14,233 nucleotides of DNA from Candidatus Uhrbacteria bacterium (lineage in GTDB: Bacteria; Patescibacteriota; Patescibacteriia; CAIXNZ01): contig DSBA01000042.1 in assembly GCA_011046145.1 (NCBI GenBank), positions 1 to 14,233 of the forward strand, read 5' to 3'. Position 1 is the first letter of the stretch. The number at the start of each line of letters is the position of its first letter. The notes under the pieces are model-generated. The model saw nothing but the letters and a program-made list of their open reading frames with translations, ran no database searches and was not told where the DNA came from. The translations under genes were made by a program, and so were the position numbers. Below are positions 1 to 5,515 of this stretch, in pieces.

Positions 1-2
1 AC

Positions 3-56
3 GGCATTGGCGACATTTTAACCGCCCATCACTTAATTGCCAAAGTTTTTTATTAA
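3..56 (+). CDS. possible C-terminal tail of an upstream gene (partial)
   Basis: The third forward frame is open from the window edge to a TAA at 54-56 and encodes GIGDILTAHHLIAKVFY. It would be the last 17 residues of a gene that begins outside the window. The short peptide has a reasonable composition, but it is too short to assign to a family, and another forward frame is also open across this stretch. No terminator follows it. I do not recognise a product. Confidence 0.3.
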   Translation, partial: GIGDILTAHHLIAKVFY

Positions 57-734
57 AACATTTTGAACATCTTACCATAATGAAATTATATCATTTTGGT
101 ACGATTTTCAAACTTTACCCTTTAAATATATTAAAGCATTTATTTAAAAAATGTAAAGATTTGAAATCACCAAAATCATTAAAAATAAAAAAATTCAAAT
201 TATTGAATTAGTAATATTTTAATTTTTAAGCATATAAAAAACGGAAAAAACTTTCTTCTTCCGCGCAATAGATGGCAGGTTAATTTCAATCTTTTTGCGA
301 CTTGAATTTAACCCAACACAATATTCATTCAAGGCTGAAAACCCGTCCCCTGTCCCAACATTTTTTCTCACCTTAAAATTACAAATAAAAACTTGTAATC
401 TTAGGGCGAGAAACATAAATAAATTATGTTTTCCGCTGATAAGCATGGGATCTCTTTGCTATCAAAGAGAATAATGGAAATAAGGCCAAGCGATTCCAAA
501 TTGTTTATGACTTATGGGAATCAGAACTTGCGCCTTATCTGCATAATTCTTCCTGATATTTTCTTTATAAAAAAACTTATTAAAGTTAATAGGGCATCAT
601 AGCACATCAAAAAAAATCTGTCAAGGCTCATTGGATAATATTCTTTCAAAAAAAGATAAAACAGCTAAAATAAGCGTATTTTTTAGGAAAAAATAAGTCA
701 AAAAACAATATAAACAACAAAATAATTATTATTT
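57..734. other. AT-rich region without a convincing gene
   Basis: No frame here looks like a real gene. Three things can be seen. A GC-rich patch at 342-356 (cccgtcccctgtccc) stands out in AT-rich surroundings and resembles the GGGGACAG-type motifs seen around REP-associated transposases. A perfect 8-bp hairpin lies at 451-458/463-470 (TCTCTTTG/CAAAGAGA) without a U-tract. An open frame at 443-556 (AWDLFAIKENNG... ending LAPYLHNSS, TGA stop) has protein-like composition but no start and no SD, so it may be a decayed gene end. The minus frame at 219-446 also lacks an SD. The region may be a degraded gene or mobile-element remnant, but that is not shown. Confidence 0.4.
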
Positions 735-764
735 TAAAAAGCCCCCGAGCAATAACTCGAGGGC
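735..764 (-). terminator. intrinsic terminator of the minus-strand orphan transcript
   Basis: Read on the minus strand, GCCCTCGAG pairs with CTCGGGGGC across the 6-nt loop TTATTG (9 bp, one U-G wobble) and is followed by TTTTT. The plus-strand version has a C-A mismatch and no usable U-tract, so the minus orientation fits better. It closes the transcription unit that starts near 956. Confidence 0.75.
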
Positions 765-956
765 AAACTAGAACTTTTTTGTTTTTTCTTTTTTGGATTT
801 CCCAAACGAAACAATTTTAACTTATTTTTAAGCTCAGAAGAGCTAATATAGCCTTTACTATTCCAGATCCTACCAAGTCATTTTTTCTCTTTTTAGTAAA
901 TTAAGCTCCTCCCATTTTATTCACCTCCCTATCTGCCCAAAGCAAACAACCTTTAA
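739..956 (-). ncRNA. orphan transcript: candidate small RNA or micro-peptide mRNA
   Basis: A consensus promoter (963-991) and an intrinsic terminator (735-764) on the minus strand delimit an RNA of about 218 nt. Near its 5' end it carries a very strong SD (AGGGAGGTGA, 921-930) placed 5 nt before an ATG at 913-915, but that frame reads only Met-Gly-Gly-Ala-stop (901-915). Past the stop the same frame runs FTKKRKNDLVGSGIVKAILA... before another stop, a basic stretch followed by a hydrophobic segment. A second mini-frame (Met-Thr-Trp-stop) follows. It could be a regulatory RNA, an mRNA for a tiny peptide, or a small gene broken by a nonsense codon. I do not recognise tmRNA, SRP RNA, RNase P RNA or 6S RNA in it. 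The ends are inferred from the promoter and terminator. Confidence 0.5.
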
Positions 957-962
957 TCCCGC

Positions 963-991
963 ATTGTATCACGAAATAAAAAAAATGTCAA
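963..991 (-). promoter_or_regulatory. consensus sigma70-type promoter of the orphan transcript
   Basis: On the minus strand TTGACA (986-991) is separated by 17 nt from TACAAT (963-968), which is preceded by TGA to give an extended -10. The expected start is near 956. The -35 box sits in one arm of the hairpin that terminates the upstream regulator gene. Confidence 0.8.
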
Positions 992-1008
992 TAACAAAAA
1001 TTGACATT
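978..1008 (-). terminator. intrinsic terminator of the TrmB-family gene, overlapping the next promoter
   Basis: On the minus strand AATGTCAAT (1000-1008) pairs perfectly with ATTGACATT (984-992) around a 7-nt loop, followed by six further T residues (978-983). It lies 16 nt after the stop codon of the regulator gene. The stem is AT-rich and so weak. Its second arm supplies the -35 box, and its U-tract forms the spacer of the promoter at 963-991. Confidence 0.6.
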
Positions 1009-1024
1009 GGGGGCCATAATTATT

Positions 1025-1780
1025 TTAGCTGTATTTTTGCCAAAGCATTTCAAAAATTATTTTCATTGTTTCTGCCATATCATTATTTTCTATCATCACC
1101 CCCATAATTGAGCCTTTATAAGAATAAAAAGCCAAATGATGGTCATAAATATCAATGCCGCATTTAAAAGGGAAATTTTTTTCATCAATATAAACAGCCT
1201 CCCTTAAATTTTCAGGATCTTTAAATTTGTAAATTCTGCCCTTTTTGCTGGTATAGATAATTTTGGCTTTTATTTTTTTATTAACGCGCGGATCAGCCAT
1301 TAAGCCTTTATGCTCTTTGGACGGAAAAAGCCGGAATAATTCATCAGCCGGAACTATACTGTAAATCATTTTGGTTTTGCTTTTTAAAATGCTTTCAATC
1401 ACGGTTTTTAAGCCTTCTTTGCCTTCAAAAACCCGGACTTGGGGCTTTTCCCCCTTGATATTGGCCATTGCCTTTAATTCTGGCAAAAGCCGGGTAAAAT
1501 ATTTTTCTGCCTCGCTAATTTTCTGCTTTTGCAGTCTGATTAAGCTTAATAAATGCTCTGGTGATTCAGCAATATAATAAGTCTTTTTTTCCTTAGACAA
1601 AGAACTCATTAGGCCTTTTTTTAATAAGCTGTCAATAATAACATAAGCAGTCGGCCGCGCGATATTTGCCAACCGAGCCAAATTCAAAGCAGTTTCAGGC
1701 CCGCGAGTTAAAGAAATCAAATAAATTTTCGCTTCTTTATCTGAAAGGCCTATTTTTTTTAATTCCTGATAATTAATCAT
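1025..1780 (-). CDS. TrmB-family transcriptional regulator
   Basis: This 251-residue protein has the TrmB layout. Residues 1-72 form an N-terminal winged helix (LSDKEAKIYLISLTRGPETA, then a recognition region around residues 31-58 with ARPTAYVIIDSLLKKGL). A helical linker follows at about 74-108, then a C-terminal domain (113-251) of the phospholipase-D-like effector type common in these regulators. TrmB proteins bind operator DNA as dimers and often respond to sugars; no ligand can be inferred here. The start at 1780 lacks an SD, but the N-terminus matches family starts. The gene is monocistronic and divergent from secE, with its own extended -10 and repeated operator-like boxes upstream, which suggests autoregulation. 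Family assignment is fairly secure; target genes are unknown. Confidence 0.85.
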   Translation of the reverse strand: MINYQELKKIGLSDKEAKIYLISLTRGPETALNLARLANIARPTAYVIIDSLLKKGLMSSLSKEKKTYYIAESPEHLLSLIRLQKQKISEAEKYFTRLLPELKAMANIKGEKPQVRVFEGKEGLKTVIESILKSKTKMIYSIVPADELFRLFPSKEHKGLMADPRVNKKIKAKIIYTSKKGRIYKFKDPENLREAVYIDEKNFPFKCGIDIYDHHLAFYSYKGSIMGVMIENNDMAETMKIIFEMLWQKYS

Positions 1781-1786
1781 ATATTA

Positions 1787-1824
1787 ATTTAGCCAATAGC
1801 TATTTGACCATCTGGCCAATGGCT
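1787..1824 (-). promoter_or_regulatory. tandem operator-like repeats upstream of the TrmB-family gene
   Basis: Two 15-nt boxes in the same orientation on the minus strand, AGCCATTGGCCAGAT (1810-1824) and AGCTATTGGCTAAAT (1787-1801), match at 12 of 15 positions and start exactly 23 nt apart. They lie between the -10 box and the start codon, where a bound regulator would block transcription. Binding by the adjacent TrmB-like protein is an inference from position. Confidence 0.45.
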
Positions 1825-1830
1825 GTAAGT

Positions 1831-1839
1831 ATTATAACA
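1831..1839 (-). promoter_or_regulatory. extended -10 promoter of the TrmB-family gene
   Basis: TGTTATAAT on the minus strand gives an extended -10 with a perfect TATAAT hexamer. No clear TTGACA lies at the right distance; the upstream DNA is a T-rich run. Transcription would start near 1824, at the edge of the tandem repeats. Confidence 0.6.
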
Positions 1840-1919
1840 AATTTTAAAATAAAAACAAAAAAAAACAACCCAGGCTCCGTGATTTTGGCGTCTTTATTTT
1901 TTAAATCCACAATCTAAGA

Positions 1920-1928
1920 TGCTATAAT
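1920..1928 (+). promoter_or_regulatory. possible upstream extended -10 promoter of the secE operon
   Basis: TGCTATAAT is an extended -10 with a perfect hexamer but no recognisable -35 (TTTAAA at the expected place). If used, its transcript would include the hairpin at 1989-2010 far enough downstream for that hairpin to act as an attenuator. Confidence 0.35.
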
Positions 1929-1948
1929 CTAAAAATCTGATCCAAAAC

Positions 1949-1977
1949 TTGACAAATTTTTATAAGCATAGTAAATT
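1949..1977 (+). promoter_or_regulatory. main promoter of secE-nusG-rplK-rplA
   Basis: TTGACA (1949-1954), a 17-nt spacer and TAAATT (1972-1977) form a good sigma70-type promoter. The start would fall near 1984, leaving a leader of about 125 nt before secE. Confidence 0.7.
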
Positions 1978-1988
1978 AAAGATATAAC

Positions 1989-2010
1989 AAGGCCTGGCAA
2001 AGGTCTTTTT
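1989..2010 (+). promoter_or_regulatory. leader hairpin with U-tract before secE
   Basis: AAGGCCT pairs with AGGTCTT (one G-U) around the loop GGCAA, followed by further T residues. The form is that of a short intrinsic terminator. From the main promoter it lies at the very 5' end of the RNA, where it is more likely to cap or stabilise the transcript. From the upstream extended -10 it could attenuate. Confidence 0.4.
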
Positions 2011-2110
2011 AAAAACCATTTTAAAAGCCGGAGCAAGCCGAGTATAATGAATTAAGATAGCTAAGCTTAGTTTTTAATTTACTTTAATTACGCACTACCT
2101 AATTAAAATT

Positions 2111-2302
2111 ATGAAATATTTTTCAAAACTTATCAATTATATCAAAGAATCTTACGCTGAACTGAAAAAAGTCACCTGGCCGACAAAAAAAGAAATAACT
2201 AATTATACTTTACTGGTAGTCTGCATTAGTCTGGCCGTGGCCGCCTTTATCGGGCTTGTTGACTATATTTTATCCTTTGGCATGAGACAAATTATTAAAT
2301 AG
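2111..2302 (+). CDS. secE: SecE, preprotein translocase subunit
   Basis: This 63-residue protein is the short single-helix form of SecE. It clamps SecY in the SecYEG inner-membrane channel that exports unfolded proteins. The amphipathic cytoplasmic helix carries the family signature ESYAELKKVTWPTKKE (residues 13-28), followed by one transmembrane helix at about 31-56. Length is normal for single-span SecE. The ATG at 2111 follows an A/T-rich leader without an SD. It is first in the secE-nusG-rplK-rplA order, a conserved bacterial arrangement. No tRNA-Trp gene or rpmG precedes it, unlike in many bacteria. Confidence 0.95.
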   Translation: MKYFSKLINYIKESYAELKKVTWPTKKEITNYTLLVVCISLAVAAFIGLVDYILSFGMRQIIK

Positions 2303-2391
2303 TAATAATGAAATACGAATTTTTTTCAGAAATACGTACTTCTTATCAATTTTATCAATAAAAAATCAGTGTTTCACTTAACTATAAAAAT

Positions 2392-2934
2392 ATGGCAAAA
2401 CAAATTTCACGAGGCAAAAGATGGTATGTGATTCACACTTATTCAGGCTATGAAGAAAGTGTGGCTGAAAATCTAAGGCAAAGGATAGAAACCATGGACA
2501 TGGAAGATAAAATTTTTGATGTTGTTATTCCTACTGAAAAAAAAATTAAAATAAAAAATGGGAAAAGGAAAACTGTAATTGAAAAAATCTTTCCGGGTTA
2601 TCTGCTGGTGGAAATGATTGTCACTGACGATTCGTGGTATGTTGTCAGAAATACGCCTAATGTCACCGGCTTTGTCGGCTCAGGCACAACGCCAACTCCT
2701 GTTTCCGAAGCAGAAGTTAAATCTTTATTCAAAAGGATGGGCCAGGAAGAGCCTAAATTTAAAATCGATGTTTCGGAAGGATCTCCTGTTAAAATTGTTG
2801 ACGGGCCATTCAAAGGCTTTGAAGGAAAAGTCACGTCCATTGACGAAGCCAGAGGTAAAGTAAAAATATTGGTTTCCATGTTCGGGCGCGAAACCCCGAT
2901 TGAACTTGACTTTTTACAGATTAAAAAGATATGA
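2392..2934 (+). CDS. nusG: NusG, transcription elongation/antitermination factor
   Basis: This 180-residue protein has the full bacterial NusG architecture. The NGN domain at about 9-115 begins KRWYVIHTYSGYEESVAENL and includes the core IFPGYLLVEM (66-75) and VRNTPNVTGFVG (85-96). A KOW domain follows at about 127-180 with SPVKIVDGPFKGFEGKV. NusG binds the RNA polymerase clamp, affects pausing and couples polymerase to the ribosome or Rho. It ends in TGA, confirming that TGA is a stop here. It lies 89 nt after secE and has no SD. Length is typical, with no insert domain. Confidence 0.96.
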   Translation: MAKQISRGKRWYVIHTYSGYEESVAENLRQRIETMDMEDKIFDVVIPTEKKIKIKNGKRKTVIEKIFPGYLLVEMIVTDDSWYVVRNTPNVTGFVGSGTTPTPVSEAEVKSLFKRMGQEEPKFKIDVSEGSPVKIVDGPFKGFEGKVTSIDEARGKVKILVSMFGRETPIELDFLQIKKI

Positions 2935-2956
2935 TAACTTAACCATTAAATTTTTT

Positions 2957-3044
2957 CACGAAATTACACAAAAACACTATCCAGTGCCACTCAATCTAAT
3001 AAGCTTCTCACTGATTTAGTGCTTTTCCTGATAATATTTTCGTG
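2957..3044 (+). promoter_or_regulatory. structured nusG-rplK spacer, possible r-protein leader
   Basis: The spacer folds into a candidate three-way structure: a closing 7-bp stem CACGAAA (2957-2963)/TTTCGTG (3038-3044), and inside it two small hairpins, CACT/AGTG at 2975-2986 and CACT/AGTG at 3009-3021. In other bacteria ribosomal protein L1 represses the L11-L1 mRNA through a site near rplK, so this is a reasonable place for such a site. No match to the known L1 motif was established. Confidence 0.35.
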
Positions 3045-3067
3045 GTTCAGCTAACCCCAATTACTCT

Positions 3068-3490
3068 ATGCCAAAACAAATTAAAACAATCATCAAATTA
3101 CAAATCAAAGCCGGCCAGGCAAACCCAGCTCCTCCGGTTGGTCCTGCTTTGGGCCAACACGGCTTGAATATCCAGGAATTTTGCGCCAAATTCAACGAAG
3201 CAACAAAAGACAAAATGGGAGACGTTATTCCGGTGGAAATCTCTGTTTACGAAGACCGATCATATGATTTTAAATTAAAAACGCCGCCAGCCGCTGAATT
3301 GCTTAAAAAAGCCGCTAAAATAGAAAAAGGCTCTGGCAAGCCGTTGCAGGAAAAAGCAGGCAAAGTGACAAAAGCCCAAATCCGCGAAATTGCTGAAAAA
3401 AAAATGTCTGATTTGAATACGGATAGCATTGAAGCAGCCATGAAAATTATTGAAGGCACAGCCAGGCAAATGGGCCTGATAATTGAATAA
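3068..3490 (+). CDS. rplK: 50S ribosomal protein L11
   Basis: This 140-residue protein matches full-length L11, part of the GTPase-associated centre of the large subunit, where it binds the 23S rRNA L11 region and contacts elongation factors. The N-terminal domain contains the flexible proline-rich segment AGQANPAPPVGPALGQHGLN (residues 15-34), the site affected by thiostrepton-type antibiotics. The C-terminal rRNA-binding domain covers about 70-140, with KVTKAQIREIAEKKMSDLN. There is no SD before the ATG. It precedes rplA, as in most bacteria, but the 164-nt gap between them is unusually long and holds a terminator-like switch. Confidence 0.97.
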   Translation: MPKQIKTIIKLQIKAGQANPAPPVGPALGQHGLNIQEFCAKFNEATKDKMGDVIPVEISVYEDRSYDFKLKTPPAAELLKKAAKIEKGSGKPLQEKAGKVTKAQIREIAEKKMSDLNTDSIEAAMKIIEGTARQMGLIIE

Positions 3491-3526
3491 TTATTCATTG
3501 TCCATTATTTATTATCCATTTAAAAA

Positions 3527-3609
3527 GTGTGGGAGCTAAAAAGCGCTTGCACCACGCAATACTACTACCCTATCTAAAATTCCGGTGTATTGCGCATACA
3601 CCGTTTTTT
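3527..3609 (+). promoter_or_regulatory. attenuator-like RNA switch between rplK and rplA
   Basis: Three mutually exclusive pairings can be drawn. An upstream stem pairs GTGTGG (3527-3532) with CCACGC (3552-3557, one G-U). An antiterminator pairs CGCAATAC (3555-3562) perfectly with GTATTGCG (3587-3594). The terminator at 3583-3603 uses the same right-hand bases. The upstream stem shares CGC with the antiterminator, so its formation would favour termination. This is the logic of an attenuator that sets rplA expression apart from rplK. The effector is unknown; L1 itself or translation of the upstream gene are candidates. Confidence 0.5.
3583..3609 (+). terminator. intrinsic terminator hairpin upstream of rplA
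   Basis: CGGTGTAT (3583-3590) pairs perfectly with ATACACCG (3596-3603) around loop TGCGC and is followed by six T residues. It lies inside the r-protein operon, 46 nt before rplA, so it must be read through or regulated unless rplA has its own promoter downstream, and none is evident. Confidence 0.75.
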
Positions 3610-3654
3610 ATATCTTCAAATAAATTAATATTTTAAATCTTAATTTCAAATCTT

Positions 3655-4356
3655 ATGAAAAAAAAGACTCAACAAAAACCTCATTCTCAACGCTATGATG
3701 AATTAAAGACAAAAGTAGAAAAAAACAAAATTTATTCCATTGAAGAAGCCATCAAACTGGCCAAGGAAACAGCGACCACAAAATTTGACGCCTCAATTGA
3801 CCTGGCAATAAGAACCGGCATTGACCCTAAAAAAAGCGACCAGCAAATCCGCGCGACTGTCAATCTGCCCCATGGCACCGGCAAAAAACTTAAAATTGCC
3901 GCCATTGCTCCCCCTGACAAGCAAAAAGAAGCTAAGGAAGCTGGCGCTCATATAGTGGGCGGCGAAGAATTGATTGAAAAAATAAGCAAAACAAAAAAAA
4001 TAGATTTTGATATTTTGGTAACCGTGCCGGAAATGATGAAAGAACTAGCCAAAGTCGCAAAAATTTTAGGCCCCAAAGGCTTAATGCCAAACCCTAAAAC
4101 AGAAACAGTCACTCCAAATCTTAAAAAAACAATTAATGACCTGGTAAAAGGCAAAGCCAGTTTTAAAAATGATGATACTGGCAATATCCATATCTTAATA
4201 GGCAAAGCCTCTTTTGACGAGCAGAAATTAATAGAAAATTATAAAGCTTTTATGGAAGCTTTAAATAAAAATAAACCAGCCAGCTTCAAGGGCATACTGA
4301 TTAAAAATATTACGATTTCTTCTTCAATGGGACCTGGTATAAAAGTGCAAAGTTAA
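3655..4356 (+). CDS. rplA: 50S ribosomal protein L1
   Basis: This 233-residue protein matches full-length bacterial L1, which forms the mobile L1 stalk that guides deacylated tRNA out of the E site and in many bacteria represses translation of its own operon. The L1 signature KILGPKGLMPNPKTETVTP is at residues 137-155, and the N-terminal RYDELKTKVEKNKIYSIEEA segment is typical. A basic N-terminal extension (MKKKTQQKPHSQ) precedes it. The start has no SD. It is the last gene of the operon; rplJ and rplL do not follow, unlike in E. coli. An 11-bp terminator comes directly after. Confidence 0.97.
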   Translation: MKKKTQQKPHSQRYDELKTKVEKNKIYSIEEAIKLAKETATTKFDASIDLAIRTGIDPKKSDQQIRATVNLPHGTGKKLKIAAIAPPDKQKEAKEAGAHIVGGEELIEKISKTKKIDFDILVTVPEMMKELAKVAKILGPKGLMPNPKTETVTPNLKKTINDLVKGKASFKNDDTGNIHILIGKASFDEQKLIENYKAFMEALNKNKPASFKGILIKNITISSSMGPGIKVQS

Positions 4357-4362
4357 AAGATT

Positions 4363-4396
4363 AAAAAGACGCTAAAATAATCACCAGCGTCTTTTT
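4363..4396 (+). terminator. terminator of the secE-nusG-rplK-rplA operon
   Basis: AAAAAGACGCT (4363-4373) pairs perfectly over 11 bp with AGCGTCTTTTT (4386-4396) around a 12-nt loop. The right arm ends in the U-tract, a standard intrinsic terminator, 7 nt after the rplA stop codon. Confidence 0.9.
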
Positions 4397-4424
4397 AAAA
4401 AAACTTTGCTTTCCCGGAGTATTT

Positions 4425-4433
4425 TGCTAAAAT
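4425..4433 (+). promoter_or_regulatory. extended -10 promoter of the thymidylate operon
   Basis: TGCTAAAAT forms an extended -10, with a poor -35 (TTGCTT 16 nt upstream). The start would be near 4440, giving a short leader. The 12-mer TTTTGCTAAAAT recurs exactly at 7630-7641 upstream of another nucleotide kinase gene. Confidence 0.5.
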
Positions 4434-4469
4434 ACAAATTATAAACTAACTAATGTAATTTTTATTTTT

Positions 4470-4964
4470 ATGGCTGAAGAAACAAAACACCAAAGACCGT
4501 CCTGGGATGAATACTTTATGGAAATAGCCAGGACCGTAGCAAAACGAGCGACCTGCGACAGAGGCAGATCAGGCTGTGTAATTGCCCGCGACAAGCAAAT
4601 ACTGGTTACTGGCTATGTCGGCGCTCCCAAAGGCTTGCCCCATTGTGATGAAGTCGGGCACCAAATGAAAACCATGATTCATGAAAATGGCAATCAAACT
4701 CAACACTGCGTCAGAACAACTCATGCTGAACAAAACGCTATTGTTCAAGCGGCTAAATTGGGCATTGCGATAAATGGAGCGACTCTTTACTGCAAAATGA
4801 CTCCCTGCTCAACTTGCGCTAAAATGATTATCAATGCCGGCATTAAACGGGTGGTTTGCGAAAAAAAATACCACGCCGGGCAGGAAAGCGAAGAATTATT
4901 TAAACTGGCAGATATTGAAATTGATTTTTTTGAGGATAATATAGAGCAATATGAAAAACAATAA
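4470..4964 (+). CDS. deoxycytidylate (dCMP) deaminase
   Basis: This 164-residue zinc enzyme deaminates dCMP to dUMP, the substrate of the thymidylate synthase two genes downstream. The cytidine/dCMP deaminase motifs are intact: H85-A-E87 supplies a zinc ligand and the catalytic glutamate, and P112-C113-S-T-C116 supplies the two zinc cysteines. The N-terminal RPSWDEYFMEIARTVAKRATCDRG and the GYVGAPKGLPHCDEVGH stretch are typical of the dCMP deaminase (ComEB-like) branch rather than tRNA or guanine deaminases. It opens the operon and overlaps the next gene by 14 nt, suggesting translational coupling. There is no SD; the start follows a T-rich leader. Confidence 0.93.
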   Translation: MAEETKHQRPSWDEYFMEIARTVAKRATCDRGRSGCVIARDKQILVTGYVGAPKGLPHCDEVGHQMKTMIHENGNQTQHCVRTTHAEQNAIVQAAKLGIAINGATLYCKMTPCSTCAKMIINAGIKRVVCEKKYHAGQESEELFKLADIEIDFFEDNIEQYEKQ

Positions 4965-5511
4965 AATAATTATCGGCTTAGTGGGACCGATTGCCGCAGG
5001 CAAAGGCACTGTCTGCGAATATCTCAAAGAAAAACACCAAGCGCAAACCCTGCGTTTTTCCACCATGCTAAGAGATGTTTTAGACAGATTTTACATTGAA
5101 CAAAACAGAGAAAATATGCAAAACTTATCATCTGTTTTGCGCCAAACTTTTGGCGAAGACCTGATGGCCAAGACCATGGCTAATGACGCAAAAAATTCTG
5201 AAACCAAAATTGTAGTTTTGGATGGGGTCAGGCGACAGGCAGATATCAAATACCTGCAAGAACTGCCGAATTTTTATCTGGTGGAAATAAATGCCAAACA
5301 AAAAATCCGCTATCAAAGGCTGATTAAGCGCAGTGAAAACATTGATGACCGAAAAAAAACATTTGACCAATTTCAAAATGACGAATTGCAGGAACCAGAA
5401 CTTCAAATTAAAAAAGTAGCCCAAACAGCCAAATTCCATCTAAACAATGACGGACCAAAAGAAAATCTATACAGCCAACTAGAAAAAATATTAAAACAAT
5501 TATCAGAGTAA
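4951..5511 (+). CDS. P-loop (deoxy)nucleoside monophosphate kinase-like protein
   Basis: This 186-residue P-loop kinase has Walker A GPIAAGKGT (residues 12-20), a substrate-side segment RFSTMLRDVLDRF (35-47), a Walker-B-like strand IVVLDGVRRQAD (87-98) and an arginine-rich lid region RYQRLIKRSENIDDRKKTF (120-138). It resembles dephospho-CoA kinase, adenylate kinase and the phage-type dNMP kinase group. Its position between dCMP deaminase and thymidylate synthase argues for a deoxynucleotide substrate, but that is inference from context; the family tree could instead point to dephospho-CoA kinase. It overlaps the upstream gene by 14 nt and ends 4 nt before the next, so the genes are probably coupled. 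Confidence 0.7.
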   Translation: MKNNKIIIGLVGPIAAGKGTVCEYLKEKHQAQTLRFSTMLRDVLDRFYIEQNRENMQNLSSVLRQTFGEDLMAKTMANDAKNSETKIVVLDGVRRQADIKYLQELPNFYLVEINAKQKIRYQRLIKRSENIDDRKKTFDQFQNDELQEPELQIKKVAQTAKFHLNNDGPKENLYSQLEKILKQLSE

Positions 5512-5515
5512 AACC

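Noticed and set aside
219..446. 75-residue minus-strand open frame (MLISGKHNLF...)
   Set aside because: It has no SD, an odd composition, and covers a GC-rich repeat-like patch. No family is recognisable, so it is treated as chance or remnant sequence.
451..470. Perfect 8-bp hairpin TCTCTTTG/CAAAGAGA as a terminator
   Set aside because: Neither strand has a T-tract after it and no gene ends nearby.
443..556. Protein-like plus-strand fragment ending LAPYLHNSS
   Set aside because: It has no start codon or SD in frame and only 37 residues. It is mentioned as a possible decayed gene end but is not called as a gene.
739..956. 6S, SRP or tmRNA identity for the orphan transcript
   Set aside because: The 5' and 3' ends share only a weak 5-bp match, and no SRP tetraloop region or tmRNA tRNA-like end is seen.
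1978..2110. Possible tRNA-Trp upstream of secE, as in many bacteria
   Set aside because: No cloverleaf, no TTCGANT-type T-arm and no CCA end is visible in this leader.
2598..2879. Antisense open frame inside nusG, and similar long frames opposite rplA, thymidylate synthase and gatB
   Set aside because: These are shadows of strongly conserved genes on the other strand, without SDs or recognisable products.
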